21,024 nt of DNA from DASQVO01 sp035640715 (GTDB lineage: Bacteria; Actinomycetota; Actinomycetes; Streptosporangiales; Streptosporangiaceae), in NCBI GenBank assembly GCA_035640715.1, contig DASQVO010000533.1, positions 1 through 21,024 on the forward strand. The letters run 5' to 3'. A program made the position numbers and the translations under genes. This document shows positions 7,279 through 15,687 of the stretch, piece by piece (position 1 is the stretch's first letter; every line of letters starts with the position of its first letter). The notes beneath the pieces are model-generated. The model was given only the letters and a program-made list of their open reading frames with translations, had not been told where the DNA came from and ran no database searches.

Positions 7279-7391
7279 GGCTGATACGGGGCCGGTGCTA
7301 GCCGGCTGTGCCGAACATATCGGCCAGCAGTTCGCAGCGTCGCGCAACGGGCTGCGGCCCCCGACCATCGTGGTCAACGTCCTCGCATGGG

Positions 7392-7408
7392 CGGCGGGCC
7401 GTCCGCCG
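7392..7408 (-). terminator. Hairpin just after the aldo/keto reductase stop
   Basis: CGGCGGG (7392-7398) and TCCGCCG (7402-7408) pair over 7 bp, with one G-T pair and a 3-base loop, starting 3 bases after the reductase stop codon. No T-run follows on the minus strand. Confidence 0.4.
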
Positions 7409-7410
7409 TA

Positions 7411-8277
7411 TCAGGCGATGCTGTTCAGCTCCGTCAGCTCGCCCTCGGAAAGGGTCAGCGCAGCACCCGTGACGTTCTCGCGCAGATGCGCCACGGACGA
7501 GGTCCCGGGGATGAGCAGGATGTTCGGTGAGCGCTGCAGCAGCCACGCCAGCGCGACGGCCATCGGGGGAGCGCCCAGACGGGTGGCGACCGACTTCAGC
7601 TCGCCGGACTGCAGTGGGGAGAAGCCACCGAGCGGGAAGTAGGGCACGTAGGCGATGCCCTGGGCGGCGAGGGAGTCGATGAGCTCGTCGTCGGCCCGGT
7701 GGGCGAGGTTGTAGAAGTTCTGCACGCACACGACCGGGGCGATGGACTGGGCTTCGGCGATCTGCTCGGCACTGACGGTGCTGAGACCGAGATGCTTGAT
7801 CAGTCCCTCCTGCTGCATCTGCGCCAGCGCGGTGAACGGCTCGGCGATCGACCCCGGCTCCGGGCTGTCGAACCCCCCGACCCGCAGGTTGACCACGTCG
7901 AGCACGTCGAGGCCGAGGTTTTCCAGGTTGTCGTGGACCTGCGCGCGCAGCTGCTCGGGAGCGCGCTGCTGCGGCCAGCCGCCCTCGGCGTCGCGCACCG
8001 CTCCGACCTTGGTCACGATGTGCAGCTCGTCCGGGTAGGGGTGCAGGGCTTCCTTGATGATCTGGTTCGTGACGTGCGGGCCGTAGAAGTCGGCCGTGTC
8101 GATGTGCGTGATACCCAGCTGCACGGCCTCGCGCAGCACGGCCACGGCGGCGTCGCGGTCGGCCGGCGGGCCGAACACGTGCGGGCCGGCCAGCTGCATC
8201 GCGCCGTATCCCATCCGGGTAACCGTCAGGTTCTCGGCCAGGGTGAACGTTCCGCCGGGAAGTGTGGTCGATGCCAT
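7411..8277 (-). CDS. Aldo/keto reductase (YdbC-like subgroup)
   Basis: This is a 288-residue NADPH-dependent TIM-barrel reductase. The N-terminal LTVTRMGYGAMQLAG block and the tetrad positions Asp60 and Tyr65 (in HIDTADFYGP) and Lys90 (in IVTKVG) are present. The fourth position, usually His, is Asn130 in DVVNLRVGG, as in the YdbC-like subgroup. The C-terminal IPGTSSVAHLRENV (256-269) is the NADPH phosphate-binding block. The start ATG at 8277 has GGAGAAAG about 8 to 15 bases upstream. A remnant of an XRE/MmyB-type regulator lies divergently upstream, which suggests the gene once had its own regulator. The substrate is unknown. Confidence 0.92.
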   Translation of the reverse strand: MASTTLPGGTFTLAENLTVTRMGYGAMQLAGPHVFGPPADRDAAVAVLREAVQLGITHIDTADFYGPHVTNQIIKEALHPYPDELHIVTKVGAVRDAEGGWPQQRAPEQLRAQVHDNLENLGLDVLDVVNLRVGGFDSPEPGSIAEPFTALAQMQQEGLIKHLGLSTVSAEQIAEAQSIAPVVCVQNFYNLAHRADDELIDSLAAQGIAYVPYFPLGGFSPLQSGELKSVATRLGAPPMAVALAWLLQRSPNILLIPGTSSVAHLRENVTGAALTLSEGELTELNSIA

Positions 8278-8303
8278 GAGAACTCTTTCTCCGCATTAAC
8301 GAT

Positions 8304-8322
8304 GTCCGGGTCCGTCCCGGAC
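8304..8322. promoter_or_regulatory. Palindrome upstream of the aldo/keto reductase
   Basis: GTCCGGG-TCCGT-CCCGGAC, a perfect 7-bp inverted repeat, starts 27 bases before the reductase start and between it and the broken divergent regulator. It could be the former operator or a leader hairpin. Confidence 0.35.
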
Positions 8323-8451
8323 GATGAGGCCGGCCCACGAGGGCGCCGGCACCTGATGTCCTTCATAGTGCCCGCCGCATTACCGGACAGGCAGTACCCC
8401 GACGATCCTGGGAGTGGCAGGGACAGGCAGCGCACGACCTGCGCGGTTACC

Positions 8452-8652
8452 GTGATTGATGTGAGCGAGAGCTCCGACTACTACCTACGACTCGAGCAAG
8501 GCCGCGACCGTAACCCCTCGAGCCAGGTCCTCGAGGCTCTTGCCCGTGTCCTGCGCCTCGAACTCGCAGGGCAGTTCGGCGTCAGCATCATGAGACCTCT
8601 ACCTCCGGCGGCACTGGCCCACATCCTCGAACCAGCAGACCTCGATGCATAA
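8452..8652 (+). pseudogene. Remnant of an XRE/MmyB-type transcription regulator
   Basis: The frame reads VSESSDYYLRLEQGRDRNPS then SQVLEALARVLRL. This is the recognition-helix region of MmyB-like XRE regulators, which normally reads LAGVSxxYYxRLEQGRxxxPSxxVLxALARaLxL. The usual N-terminal half of the helix-turn-helix is missing or scrambled before the GTG at 8452. The normal ligand-binding domain of about 200 residues is replaced by 29 unrelated residues before the stop. It is therefore truncated at both ends and cannot fold as a full regulator. Such regulators are commonly found divergent from oxidoreductase genes, and that is the arrangement here. Confidence 0.6.
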
Positions 8653-8685
8653 TTAAACAAAAAGCCCAATTCAGGGAAAATTATC

Positions 8686-9351
8686 ATGTCACATGATTCC
8701 GGAACTGGAACCACCTGGGCCGACCGCCGCCGTGCGCAAGCTGCCGCATTCGACCAGATTGGTGAGCGTTACGACGAAGCATTCCCGCATAAGGAAGGGC
8801 AGGTAACGGCTGTCTCTTGGCTGATTGACCAGCTCAAGCCCGGTGCGCGGATTCTGGACGCAGGGTGCGGGACCGGTGTGCCGACAGCCCGGCAGCTCAC
8901 CGAAGCAGGCATGAGCGTCATGGGTATCGATATCTCCCCGGTGATGCTGAGCCTCGCCCGGAAGAATGTGCCCGGGGCCACGTTTACGGAAATGGACATC
9001 ATGGATCTCGCCCCCGAGATCGGCAAATTTGACGCGGTGGTGGCGTTCTTTTCCCTGCTCATGCTCCCGCGCGGGGAGATCCCGCCGGCTCTGGCTCGGT
9101 TCCGTGAGATCCTCGTTCCCCAGGGGCGGCTCGTACTGGGGATGGTAGAGGCCGACGTCGACGACATACCGATCCCTTTCCTGGGCGCTCAGGTCCGGGT
9201 CGCCGGTTACACCCGCAGCGGGCTGCGGGATGTCGTCACCGCAGCCGGCTTTGCAGTACTCCAGGAGAACAGCCTGTCCTATGATCCCGCAAGCGCCGGC
9301 CTGCCTCCCGAGACCCAGGTCACACTGTGCTGTCAGCGGGCCGGCGACTGA
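8686..9351 (+). CDS. Class I SAM-dependent methyltransferase
   Basis: This 221-residue protein has the Rossmann-like SAM fold. Motif I is ILDAGCGTG (residues 56-64), motif II is GIDISP with Asp82 (80-85), an acidic residue follows at TEMDIMDL (101-108, D104), then FDAVVAFFSLLML (115-127) and a beta-strand GRLVLGM. The N-terminal WADRRRAQAAAFDQIGERYDEAFP is typical of small-molecule methyltransferases in actinomycetes. The start ATG at 8686 follows AGGGAAAA, with rather long spacing, and a short AT-rich leader containing CATAAT at 8648-8653. It converges on the acyl-CoA synthetase, whose stop lies 24 bases beyond. The methyl acceptor cannot be predicted. Confidence 0.9.
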   Translation: MSHDSGTGTTWADRRRAQAAAFDQIGERYDEAFPHKEGQVTAVSWLIDQLKPGARILDAGCGTGVPTARQLTEAGMSVMGIDISPVMLSLARKNVPGATFTEMDIMDLAPEIGKFDAVVAFFSLLMLPRGEIPPALARFREILVPQGRLVLGMVEADVDDIPIPFLGAQVRVAGYTRSGLRDVVTAAGFAVLQENSLSYDPASAGLPPETQVTLCCQRAGD

Positions 9352-9374
9352 CCATGTGCAAAAACTCAGCATGG

Positions 9375-11006
9375 CTACACCCCGCCGATCCGCTTGCCCT
9401 GGCCTGCCCACTCGCGTTCGCGCAGCACGAACTTCTGGACTTTGCCGGTTGAGGTCTTCGGCAGCGGCCCGAACTCTATCGCGTCGGGGCACTTGTAATG
9501 GGCGAGGCGCTCACGGCAGAACGCGATGATCTGCTGCGGGGTCGCCGTGGCGTTGTCGTTGAGCGTGACGAACGCCTTCGGCCGTTCTCCCCAGTGCGGG
9601 TGGGGGATCCCGATGACGGCGCATTCGAGCACGGCGGGGTGGGCGGCGATCGTCTGCTCGACTTCGATGCTGGAGATGTTCTCGCCGCCGGAGATGATGA
9701 TGTCCTTGCCGCGGTCGCGCAGCTCGATGTTGCCGTCGGGATGCCACACGGCGAGGTCCCCGGAATGGAACCAGCCGCCGCGGAATGCTTTGCTAGTGGC
9801 GGCTTCGTCGTTGAAGTAGCCGCTCATGACGTTGTTGCCGCGCATGATAACCTCGCCCATCGCCTGCCCGTCCTGCGGGATGTCGTTCATCTCCTCGTCG
9901 ACGACCCGGACAAGGTCGGATGAGATATAGGCCTGCCCCTGGCGCGCCAGGTACGTGGCGCGCTGGGCGAGCGGAAGCTCGCGCCACGCCTCCTGCTCGG
10001 GGCACAGGGTGATCGGGCCGTAGGTTTCGGTCAGGCCGTACACGTGCACGATGCGGAAGTTCAGCTCGCTCATCCGGGCGAACAGCGTCGGTGAGGGAGG
10101 AGCGGCGGCCACCATCGCGGTTACCGGCCGCTCCAGGCGGTGCGCCCTGGGGTGGTTGAGGATCGTCAGCTGGATAGTCGGTGCACCGTTGTAGTGCGTC
10201 ACGCCCTCACCGTCGATCAGCTCCCAGACGCGCTGCGGGTCCACCGCGCGCATGGTCACGTGGCGCGCCGCGACTGCGGTGACCGCCCACGGGAAGCACC
10301 AGCCGTTGCAGTGGAACATCGGCAGCGTCCACAGGTACACCGATTCGGGGCTCATGCCGGCGAGGATCGCCTCGTTGAGTGCGTTCAGGTACGCGCCGCG
10401 GTAGGTGTATTGCACTCCCTTGGGCTGGCCCGTGGTGCCGGAGGTGTAGTTGATCGAGATCGTCTCCTCCTCGTGCTCAAGCCAGCTCGCCGGCCTCGCC
10501 GGGGGCGCGCCGGCCAAAAGTTCCTCGTATGGATCTTCGGGGCCGCCGGTGCCCGCGCAGCGGATCACGTTCACGCCAGTCAGCTCCAGCGGCCCGGCCA
10601 GCGCCTCAAGCTCGGTGTCGAGCAGCAGGTAGCATGCGCCGCTGTGCTGGAGGATGTACCCGATCTCGGCGCTTGCCAGGCGGTGGTTGACCGCGACGAG
10701 GATCCCGCCCGCGGCCGGCACGCCGAAATGCGCCTCGAGCATCGCCGGCGAGTTGAACAACAGCGTGGCGACACGATCTCCCTTGCCAAGGCCCGCCGAC
10801 CTGAGCGCGTTGGCGAGCCGCCATGAGCGCTCCGCGAGCTGCCGGTAGGAGTACCGCCGTTCACCGTCCACGACCGCGGTCTTCTCCGGGTACATGTACG
10901 CCGTCCTGTGCAGGAAATCGACGGGGTTGAGCTCCGAGCGGAACACCTTGCCCGGTACCGCTTCGGCCCAGGGCGCACCGGTGGTCGCATAAAGTACGCC
11001 ACTCAT
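9375..11006 (-). CDS. Acyl-CoA synthetase (AMP-forming, FadD-type)
   Basis: This 543-residue ANL-superfamily enzyme activates a carboxylic acid with ATP and CoA. Motifs in order are the P-loop YTSGTTGQPKG (187-197), PMFHCNGWCFPW (229-240), YGLTETYG (323-330), GWFHSGDL (411-418), the hinge block DRGKDIIISGGENIS (431-445), and the catalytic lysine in PKTSTGKVQK (516-525, K522). The FHCNGWCFPW segment points to the medium- or long-chain fatty acyl-CoA ligase group rather than an acetyl-CoA synthetase. The start ATG at 11006 overlaps the stop of the upstream AGPS-like gene as ATGA, with AAGGAG 7 bases before it, so the two are translationally coupled and probably share a pathway. The length is normal for the family. 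Confidence 0.95.
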   Translation of the reverse strand: MSGVLYATTGAPWAEAVPGKVFRSELNPVDFLHRTAYMYPEKTAVVDGERRYSYRQLAERSWRLANALRSAGLGKGDRVATLLFNSPAMLEAHFGVPAAGGILVAVNHRLASAEIGYILQHSGACYLLLDTELEALAGPLELTGVNVIRCAGTGGPEDPYEELLAGAPPARPASWLEHEEETISINYTSGTTGQPKGVQYTYRGAYLNALNEAILAGMSPESVYLWTLPMFHCNGWCFPWAVTAVAARHVTMRAVDPQRVWELIDGEGVTHYNGAPTIQLTILNHPRAHRLERPVTAMVAAAPPSPTLFARMSELNFRIVHVYGLTETYGPITLCPEQEAWRELPLAQRATYLARQGQAYISSDLVRVVDEEMNDIPQDGQAMGEVIMRGNNVMSGYFNDEAATSKAFRGGWFHSGDLAVWHPDGNIELRDRGKDIIISGGENISSIEVEQTIAAHPAVLECAVIGIPHPHWGERPKAFVTLNDNATATPQQIIAFCRERLAHYKCPDAIEFGPLPKTSTGKVQKFVLREREWAGQGKRIGGV

Positions 11007-12679
11007 CGTCTGTCTCCTTCGTGGCTGAAGCTCACGGCTCCGGCTGGCTGCATCAAGACCCCCGGGTTCATGATCCCGGCGGGGTCGAGCTCAGCCTTTG
11101 CGCCGCCGAGCGCGCCAGTGAACAGTTGCGGCACCTCGCGCAAGTACCAGCGGCGATGGTCGCGCCCGACTGCGTGGTGATGGGTGATCGTGCCGCCTAG
11201 TGCCAAGATCGTCTCCGAGGTGGCGAGCTTGATCTCATCCCACTGCTCGAGCTCCTGGCCGGGACGGCCGGGCGCGTAGACCGAGTAATACGGCGCGGGA
11301 CCGTCCGGATACACGTACGCGAAGCGGCACGAGACCGCGCCGCCACCGCACGCCTTGCGCACGGCCGGCCTCACGGCAGCCAGTACACCCTCGTGGAATT
11401 CCGCGAAGCGGTCCCAGGTGACCGCCGTCTCGAAGGTCTCGTGGACCAGCCCGAGCCGCGTGAAGCCGTCGCGCAGGTGCGGGCCGCGCAGGAACGCGGC
11501 GCGCCAGATCGCGGCGGGGTCGCTGTCCTCCTCACGCACCTCGCCGCGGTGGCTGGCGCAGATCTCCAGCGCCCGGGACAGCCATGGCCCCAGCTCGTGA
11601 TCAGCGGACTCAAAGCCGAGCACGAGAATCGAGCGCGACCCGTCACCGCTTCCCGACAACAGCGCCTCGTCATGGCCGAGCAGACGGCAATTGGCCGGAT
11701 CAAGCCCGGACTGCGCGAGTTCCCGGGCTGCCTCCACCGCATCGGCGAAGCCGGCGAAGGACACCGACGCGCCCGCCCGGAACCGCGGCCGCGGCTGAAC
11801 GCGCATCCATGCTTCGGTGATCACGCCAAGCGTGCCTTCGGAACCGCAGAACAGCCGCTCCGCAGACGGGCCCGCACCCGAGCCCGGCAGCCGCCTGGTC
11901 TCCAGCACGCCGCGCGGCGTCACCACGCGGACGGCCTCCACAAACTCATCGATATGGGTGTGAAGGGTCGCGAAATGGCCGCCTGAGCGCGTCGCTATCC
12001 ACCCGCCCAGCGTCGACCACTCAAACGACTGCGGGAAATGCCGCAACGTCAGGCCGTGCGGCTTCAGCTGAGCCTCCAGCGCGGGGCCAAACGTGCCGCC
12101 CGCGATCCGCGCGGCCCGCGAGGTACGGTCGATCTCCAGCACTCCCTGAAGGTGGCGAAGGTCGACGCTGACCGCGCCGCGATAGCCGTCACCTACGTCA
12201 GGCTCGACACCGCCGACCACGCTGGAGCCGCCGCCGAAGGGGATCGCCGCGGCACCGGCATCGCTGCACCATTCCAGTACCGACACCAGCTCGCCCTCGC
12301 CGCGAGGGAACGCCACAAGATCGGGCGCATGCGCGAAGTCACGGCGAAGGGCGCGCACCAGATCGCGAAACGACCTCCCATAGGTGTGGGCCGCCCGGTC
12401 GTACGGGTCAGTGCTGAATCCCGCCTCAAGCGACGCTGGCGGCGCCAGCCGCGGCGCGTGCAGTTCCAGCTCATCCACTCGCGGCGGTTCCTGGACTCCC
12501 GCGCCATCGATCCCGAAACGCCGGGCAAAGGTGGCCCCGAGCTGCTCGATCTCGCTCACCGCCAGCCCCTCGCCCTCCAGGCCCCAGCCCCAGAACTTGC
12601 GCCTCGCGGCTGGCTGCGATATCCGCGGCGACGATGACGCCGCCGACATCCCGTCATCTGTTCCGCTAGCGCTCACCAT
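11003..12679 (-). CDS. Alkylglycerone-phosphate-synthase-like FAD oxidase
   Basis: This is a 558-residue flavoprotein of the VAO/PCMH family. The N-terminal RRKFWGWGLEGEG (26-38) is the opening of the alkyldihydroxyacetonephosphate synthase group. The FAD-binding block is IPFGGGSSVVGGVEP (146-160), followed by FEWSTLGGWIATRSGGHFAT (219-238) and GSEGTLGVITE (279-289). Near the C-terminus are PAPYYSVY (461-468), the triple His in THHHAVG (499-505) and LDPAGIMNPG (531-540). In AGPS these carry the catalytic Tyr and His residues that swap an acyl for an alkyl chain on DHAP. GGGGGAGG precedes the ATG at 12679 by about 4 bases. It is coupled to the acyl-CoA synthetase. An ether-lipid or other glycerolipid role is inferred; the true substrate is not certain. 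Confidence 0.9.
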   Translation of the reverse strand: MVSASGTDDGMSAASSSPRISQPAARRKFWGWGLEGEGLAVSEIEQLGATFARRFGIDGAGVQEPPRVDELELHAPRLAPPASLEAGFSTDPYDRAAHTYGRSFRDLVRALRRDFAHAPDLVAFPRGEGELVSVLEWCSDAGAAAIPFGGGSSVVGGVEPDVGDGYRGAVSVDLRHLQGVLEIDRTSRAARIAGGTFGPALEAQLKPHGLTLRHFPQSFEWSTLGGWIATRSGGHFATLHTHIDEFVEAVRVVTPRGVLETRRLPGSGAGPSAERLFCGSEGTLGVITEAWMRVQPRPRFRAGASVSFAGFADAVEAARELAQSGLDPANCRLLGHDEALLSGSGDGSRSILVLGFESADHELGPWLSRALEICASHRGEVREEDSDPAAIWRAAFLRGPHLRDGFTRLGLVHETFETAVTWDRFAEFHEGVLAAVRPAVRKACGGGAVSCRFAYVYPDGPAPYYSVYAPGRPGQELEQWDEIKLATSETILALGGTITHHHAVGRDHRRWYLREVPQLFTGALGGAKAELDPAGIMNPGVLMQPAGAVSFSHEGDRR

Positions 12680-12714
12680 CGCGCCTCCCCCACAGACCCG
12701 GCCGGCTGGCCGCA

Positions 12715-12744
12715 GCCCCCGGCCGAAAAATCACGGCCGGGGGC
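12715..12744 (-). terminator. Strong hairpin in front of the AGPS-like gene
   Basis: GCCCCCGGCCG (12715-12725) and its complement (12734-12744) make a perfect 11-bp stem with an 8-base A-rich loop. It lies about 195 bases after the decarboxylase stop and 36 bases before the AGPS ATG. A second 6-bp hairpin (CGGACC/GGTCCG, 12755-12774) adjoins it. They could terminate decarboxylase transcripts or act as an attenuator for the downstream operon. No T-run is present on the minus strand. Confidence 0.5.
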
Positions 12745-12939
12745 CTCAAACCGCCGGACCTGCGGCCCGGTCCGCGAACGGCGCTGCCATGCTCGTGTGC
12801 GTTCGGCGCTTGCTCACGGCATGTACTCTCGGCCTAGCAATAATGGAAGGATCCCGCCGAAGGCGAGTGCGCGCTAGGGACCTTCGCCCCGCTGACCGGC
12901 CTGTCCTGCCGGGCAAGGTCGGAACTGTCAAATAGTCAG

Positions 12940-15687
12940 CTACTGGCGGCCGTTGACGCGCGACGAAGTGGCCGCGATCTCCAGGGCCTTGTCAAGGTAG
13001 ACGCGGTAACCCAGCTCAGGCCGGAAACCGTGGATTTCCGGGATGTCGAGGCTTCGCATGAACGCCAGGATTTGCGGGCTGAACAGCTGGCCCGGCACCA
13101 GGACGGGGAAGCCGGGCGGGTACGGGGTGACGAACGTCGCGGACACGACCTGGTCACCGTTCTCGAGACGCTGCTGTACCTCATCAGGCATGAGGTACTC
13201 GCAGTAGCTGTCGTCGTAGGACAGGTAGAAGGCACGTCGCAGGTCGCCTTCGGGGGTGGACGGCCCGCCGCCGTCGGCGAAGCTGGGGTGGAAGCCGCTG
13301 AAGTCGGGCAGCGGCGCTGAGGGGACGGTGAGCCGGAGCACCGCACGCTCATGGGCGGCGCGTTCGGCAGGGCTCATGTCGATCAGCTGGGCGTCCAGCT
13401 CGCGGGCGATGCTCACCAGGACCTCGATCAGGTACGCGACCGAACTGCGGGTCGTGCCGATGGTGGTCATGAACAGCACGGTATTCCTGGATGTCTTGTT
13501 GATCTGGACGCCGTAGCGGTCCATCAGGTGGCATCGCTTGAACGCATCGCCCTCAATACCCGTGGGGCCGATGTAGATGGTGACCCGGGACGGGTCCAGG
13601 ACGAATTCGTCGGCGTCCCAGGCCTGGATCATGCTCGGCAGCCCCGAGCGCAGCGGCTGGTCGATGCCTGTCGGCCGGTATTCGGCCGGGATCAGGTCGG
13701 CAGTGGTGAGGCAGCGCATGTACTTCTTCAGCAGCGGATGGTTGTCCACCGCGTCCCGGAGCCGCATCGCGTTCTCGATCTGCTTCTGCACCAGCTCGAA
13801 ACCCTCCAGCGCGCCCTGGCGGCGGCCAAGGTCCAGGGACGCGAGGATCTGGTAATTGGGCGACGTGGAGGTGTGGGTCATGTAGGCCTCGTGGAACGTC
13901 GCCTCGGCCTTCTGGCTGAAGTCCTGGTCCAGTACGTGAATCATCGACCCTTGCCGGAGCGAGGTAAGCGTTTTGTGCGTGGACTGGGTGGCGTAGACCC
14001 GGACGCGGGCACGGGCTGGATCGGGGAGCAGCCGCCGGTCCAGCAGCGCCTGGTCGTCGTCGGGAGCTATCCTGGCGAGCTCTTCGGCGAACTTCTCGCA
14101 GCGCGCACGATACTCAGGCAGGCGCAGCCGCTCCACAAGCGTCCGGGCGGCCCGCATCGCGGTACGCGGACGGTAGACCGGATGGAACCGGGCGAAGGCG
14201 AACCAGGCCTCGTCCCAGAGGAACACCAGGTCGGGCTTTATGGCCAGGCATTCCTCCATCACCCGCTCAACGTCATAGACGATCCCGTCGAAGGTGCAGT
14301 TGGTCAGCAGCAGCATCTTGACCCGGTCGAGCTTCCCGGCCCGCCGGAACGCCAGCAGCTTGCTCTTGATCTCCCGCAACGGCACGGCACCGTAAATCGA
14401 GTACTCGTCCAGGCGGTACGCGTCGAGATAAGTCACCATGGCCCCGGACAGCATGAGCCCGTAGTGGTGCGACTTGTGGCAGTTCCGGTCGACCAAGACG
14501 ATGTCCCCGGGCTGGACGAGAGCCTGCACGACGATCTTGTTCGCCGTCGACGTGCCATTCGTCACGAAGTAGGTCTGGCGCGCGCCGAACGTCTTGGCCG
14601 CCAGCTGCTGCGCCTCGCGCAGCGGGCCGGTCGGTTCCAGCAGCGAGTCGAGCCCTCCGCAGGTAGCCGACGTCTCGGCCAGGAACATATTAAGGCCGTA
14701 GAAGTCAGCCATGTCGCGGATCCAGTGCGAATTGACGATGGATTTGCCATGCGAGACCGGCAGCGCGTGGAACACCCCCGTCGGCCGGTGACTGTAGCTG
14801 CGGAGCGCGCTGAAGAATGGCGCGCGGTACCGTGCCGCCACGCCGCCCAGGATGCTGAGGTGCAGATCCAGCAGTCCTTCACGGGCGTGGAAGACGCGCC
14901 GGAAGTGGTGGCTCAGCCGTCCGGCCAGATCCTCGACCGAGATCTCGGTCATCAGATACAGGTCGAGTTCCGGCCGGAGTTTGGCCAGTGATCTGGCGAG
15001 CACCTGAGCGCGCTCATCCGGCGAGTGCTCCATCAGGTCGTCGGCGCCGGAGTTGCCGACGAACTGCCTGAGCAAGGATGAGTCGTGGCGGGACCGATGG
15101 GCGAACCGGCGGCGGACCACGCACGCCTGCAGGCTGAAGTTGAGCCGGGCGGCCATAACCGCATCCTCGAAGCTGCGCACCACGACCACCTCGTAGACGA
15201 ACTGGTCGTCCGGGCGGCGCCACCGGCGCAGCTCCTCGCGCAGCGAGCGCTCCTGTGCCTCGCTCATATCCTCGACGACGAGGACCTCGAAGTAGGGACG
15301 GTCAGGCCGGCCCTGCTCCACCGGACGGGCATCACCGCCATACACGTCATCTTCGCCGCCAAGGTCCTCCAGCTGGCTGCCCCGGTACGAGTCAGTGACC
15401 AGTGCCCGGTTGATCCGTGCGATCACGGCCGCGAACCGGCCATACTTCCCGGCCACCAACAGGCGCCGTACCTCCTGGAAGGCCTGGGTACCGGGAAACG
15501 CCCAGAACCGCTCCATTGGCTCCAGGACATCCAGCAACCCGGCTACCGTCTCCGCGAGCTGTCCGACGGAACGCTGTTGTGCGCCGGCGAGAGCCAGCTG
15601 AGCGGCCGATTCCTCCAGGCTCGACCAGGCATCGGCCCTGAGCTGCCACAGGCTGTTGTACGCCTGCGGCTTCTCGTTGACGGCCAT
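12940..15687 (-). CDS. Orn/Lys/Arg-type PLP-dependent decarboxylase
   Basis: This 915-residue fold-type I decarboxylase probably removes CO2 from a basic amino acid to yield a polyamine precursor. The start ATG at 15687 has GGAGGTG about 6 bases upstream. Residues 1-130 are an extra helical part. FEVLVVEDM.. (133-200) resembles the flavodoxin-like N-terminal wing of this family. The PLP domain has TNGTSTANK (376-384), DRNCHKSHHYG (400-410), WDEAWFAF (491-498, Asp492 to pyridine N) and STHKTLTSL (569-577, Schiff-base Lys572). The C-terminal domain carries YDDSYCEYLMPDEVQ and FVTPYPPGFPVLVPG. At 915 residues it is longer than the enterobacterial inducible enzymes (about 710-755). Arg, Lys or Orn specificity cannot be told apart here. 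The frame stays open upstream into an ArsR-type gene. Confidence 0.95.
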   Translation of the reverse strand: MAVNEKPQAYNSLWQLRADAWSSLEESAAQLALAGAQQRSVGQLAETVAGLLDVLEPMERFWAFPGTQAFQEVRRLLVAGKYGRFAAVIARINRALVTDSYRGSQLEDLGGEDDVYGGDARPVEQGRPDRPYFEVLVVEDMSEAQERSLREELRRWRRPDDQFVYEVVVVRSFEDAVMAARLNFSLQACVVRRRFAHRSRHDSSLLRQFVGNSGADDLMEHSPDERAQVLARSLAKLRPELDLYLMTEISVEDLAGRLSHHFRRVFHAREGLLDLHLSILGGVAARYRAPFFSALRSYSHRPTGVFHALPVSHGKSIVNSHWIRDMADFYGLNMFLAETSATCGGLDSLLEPTGPLREAQQLAAKTFGARQTYFVTNGTSTANKIVVQALVQPGDIVLVDRNCHKSHHYGLMLSGAMVTYLDAYRLDEYSIYGAVPLREIKSKLLAFRRAGKLDRVKMLLLTNCTFDGIVYDVERVMEECLAIKPDLVFLWDEAWFAFARFHPVYRPRTAMRAARTLVERLRLPEYRARCEKFAEELARIAPDDDQALLDRRLLPDPARARVRVYATQSTHKTLTSLRQGSMIHVLDQDFSQKAEATFHEAYMTHTSTSPNYQILASLDLGRRQGALEGFELVQKQIENAMRLRDAVDNHPLLKKYMRCLTTADLIPAEYRPTGIDQPLRSGLPSMIQAWDADEFVLDPSRVTIYIGPTGIEGDAFKRCHLMDRYGVQINKTSRNTVLFMTTIGTTRSSVAYLIEVLVSIARELDAQLIDMSPAERAAHERAVLRLTVPSAPLPDFSGFHPSFADGGGPSTPEGDLRRAFYLSYDDSYCEYLMPDEVQQRLENGDQVVSATFVTPYPPGFPVLVPGQLFSPQILAFMRSLDIPEIHGFRPELGYRVYLDKALEIAATSSRVNGRQ

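Noticed and set aside
7298..7380. Peptide ending RRCELLADMFGTAG between YnfA and the aldo/keto reductase, as a gene remnant
   Set aside because: The GC3 signal is only moderate and the peptide too short to assign; it could be chance reading.
8659..8670. AAAAAGCCCAAT also found near 19171-19182, as a dispersed repeat
   Set aside because: Twelve bases with unlike flanks; no terminal repeats or associated gene, so chance is likely.
9352..9374. CCATG/CATGG inverted repeat with an A-run as terminator between the methyltransferase and acyl-CoA synthetase genes
   Set aside because: The stem is only 5 bp with a 13-base loop, too weak to call.
12903..12931. TTGACA with a 17-base spacer on the minus strand as promoter for the AGPS operon
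   Set aside because: The matching -10 would be CAGGAC, a poor fit, and it lies 220 bases from the gene, so the match may be chance.
12746..12931. Minus-strand 61-codon frame between the decarboxylase and AGPS genes
   Set aside because: No good start codon or ribosome-binding site, no recognisable content and a strong Arg bias.
13351..14991. Long + strand frame opposite the decarboxylase (546 codons)
   Set aside because: It lies wholly antisense to an intact PLP enzyme and has an arginine-, valine- and glutamine-rich composition typical of shadow frames.
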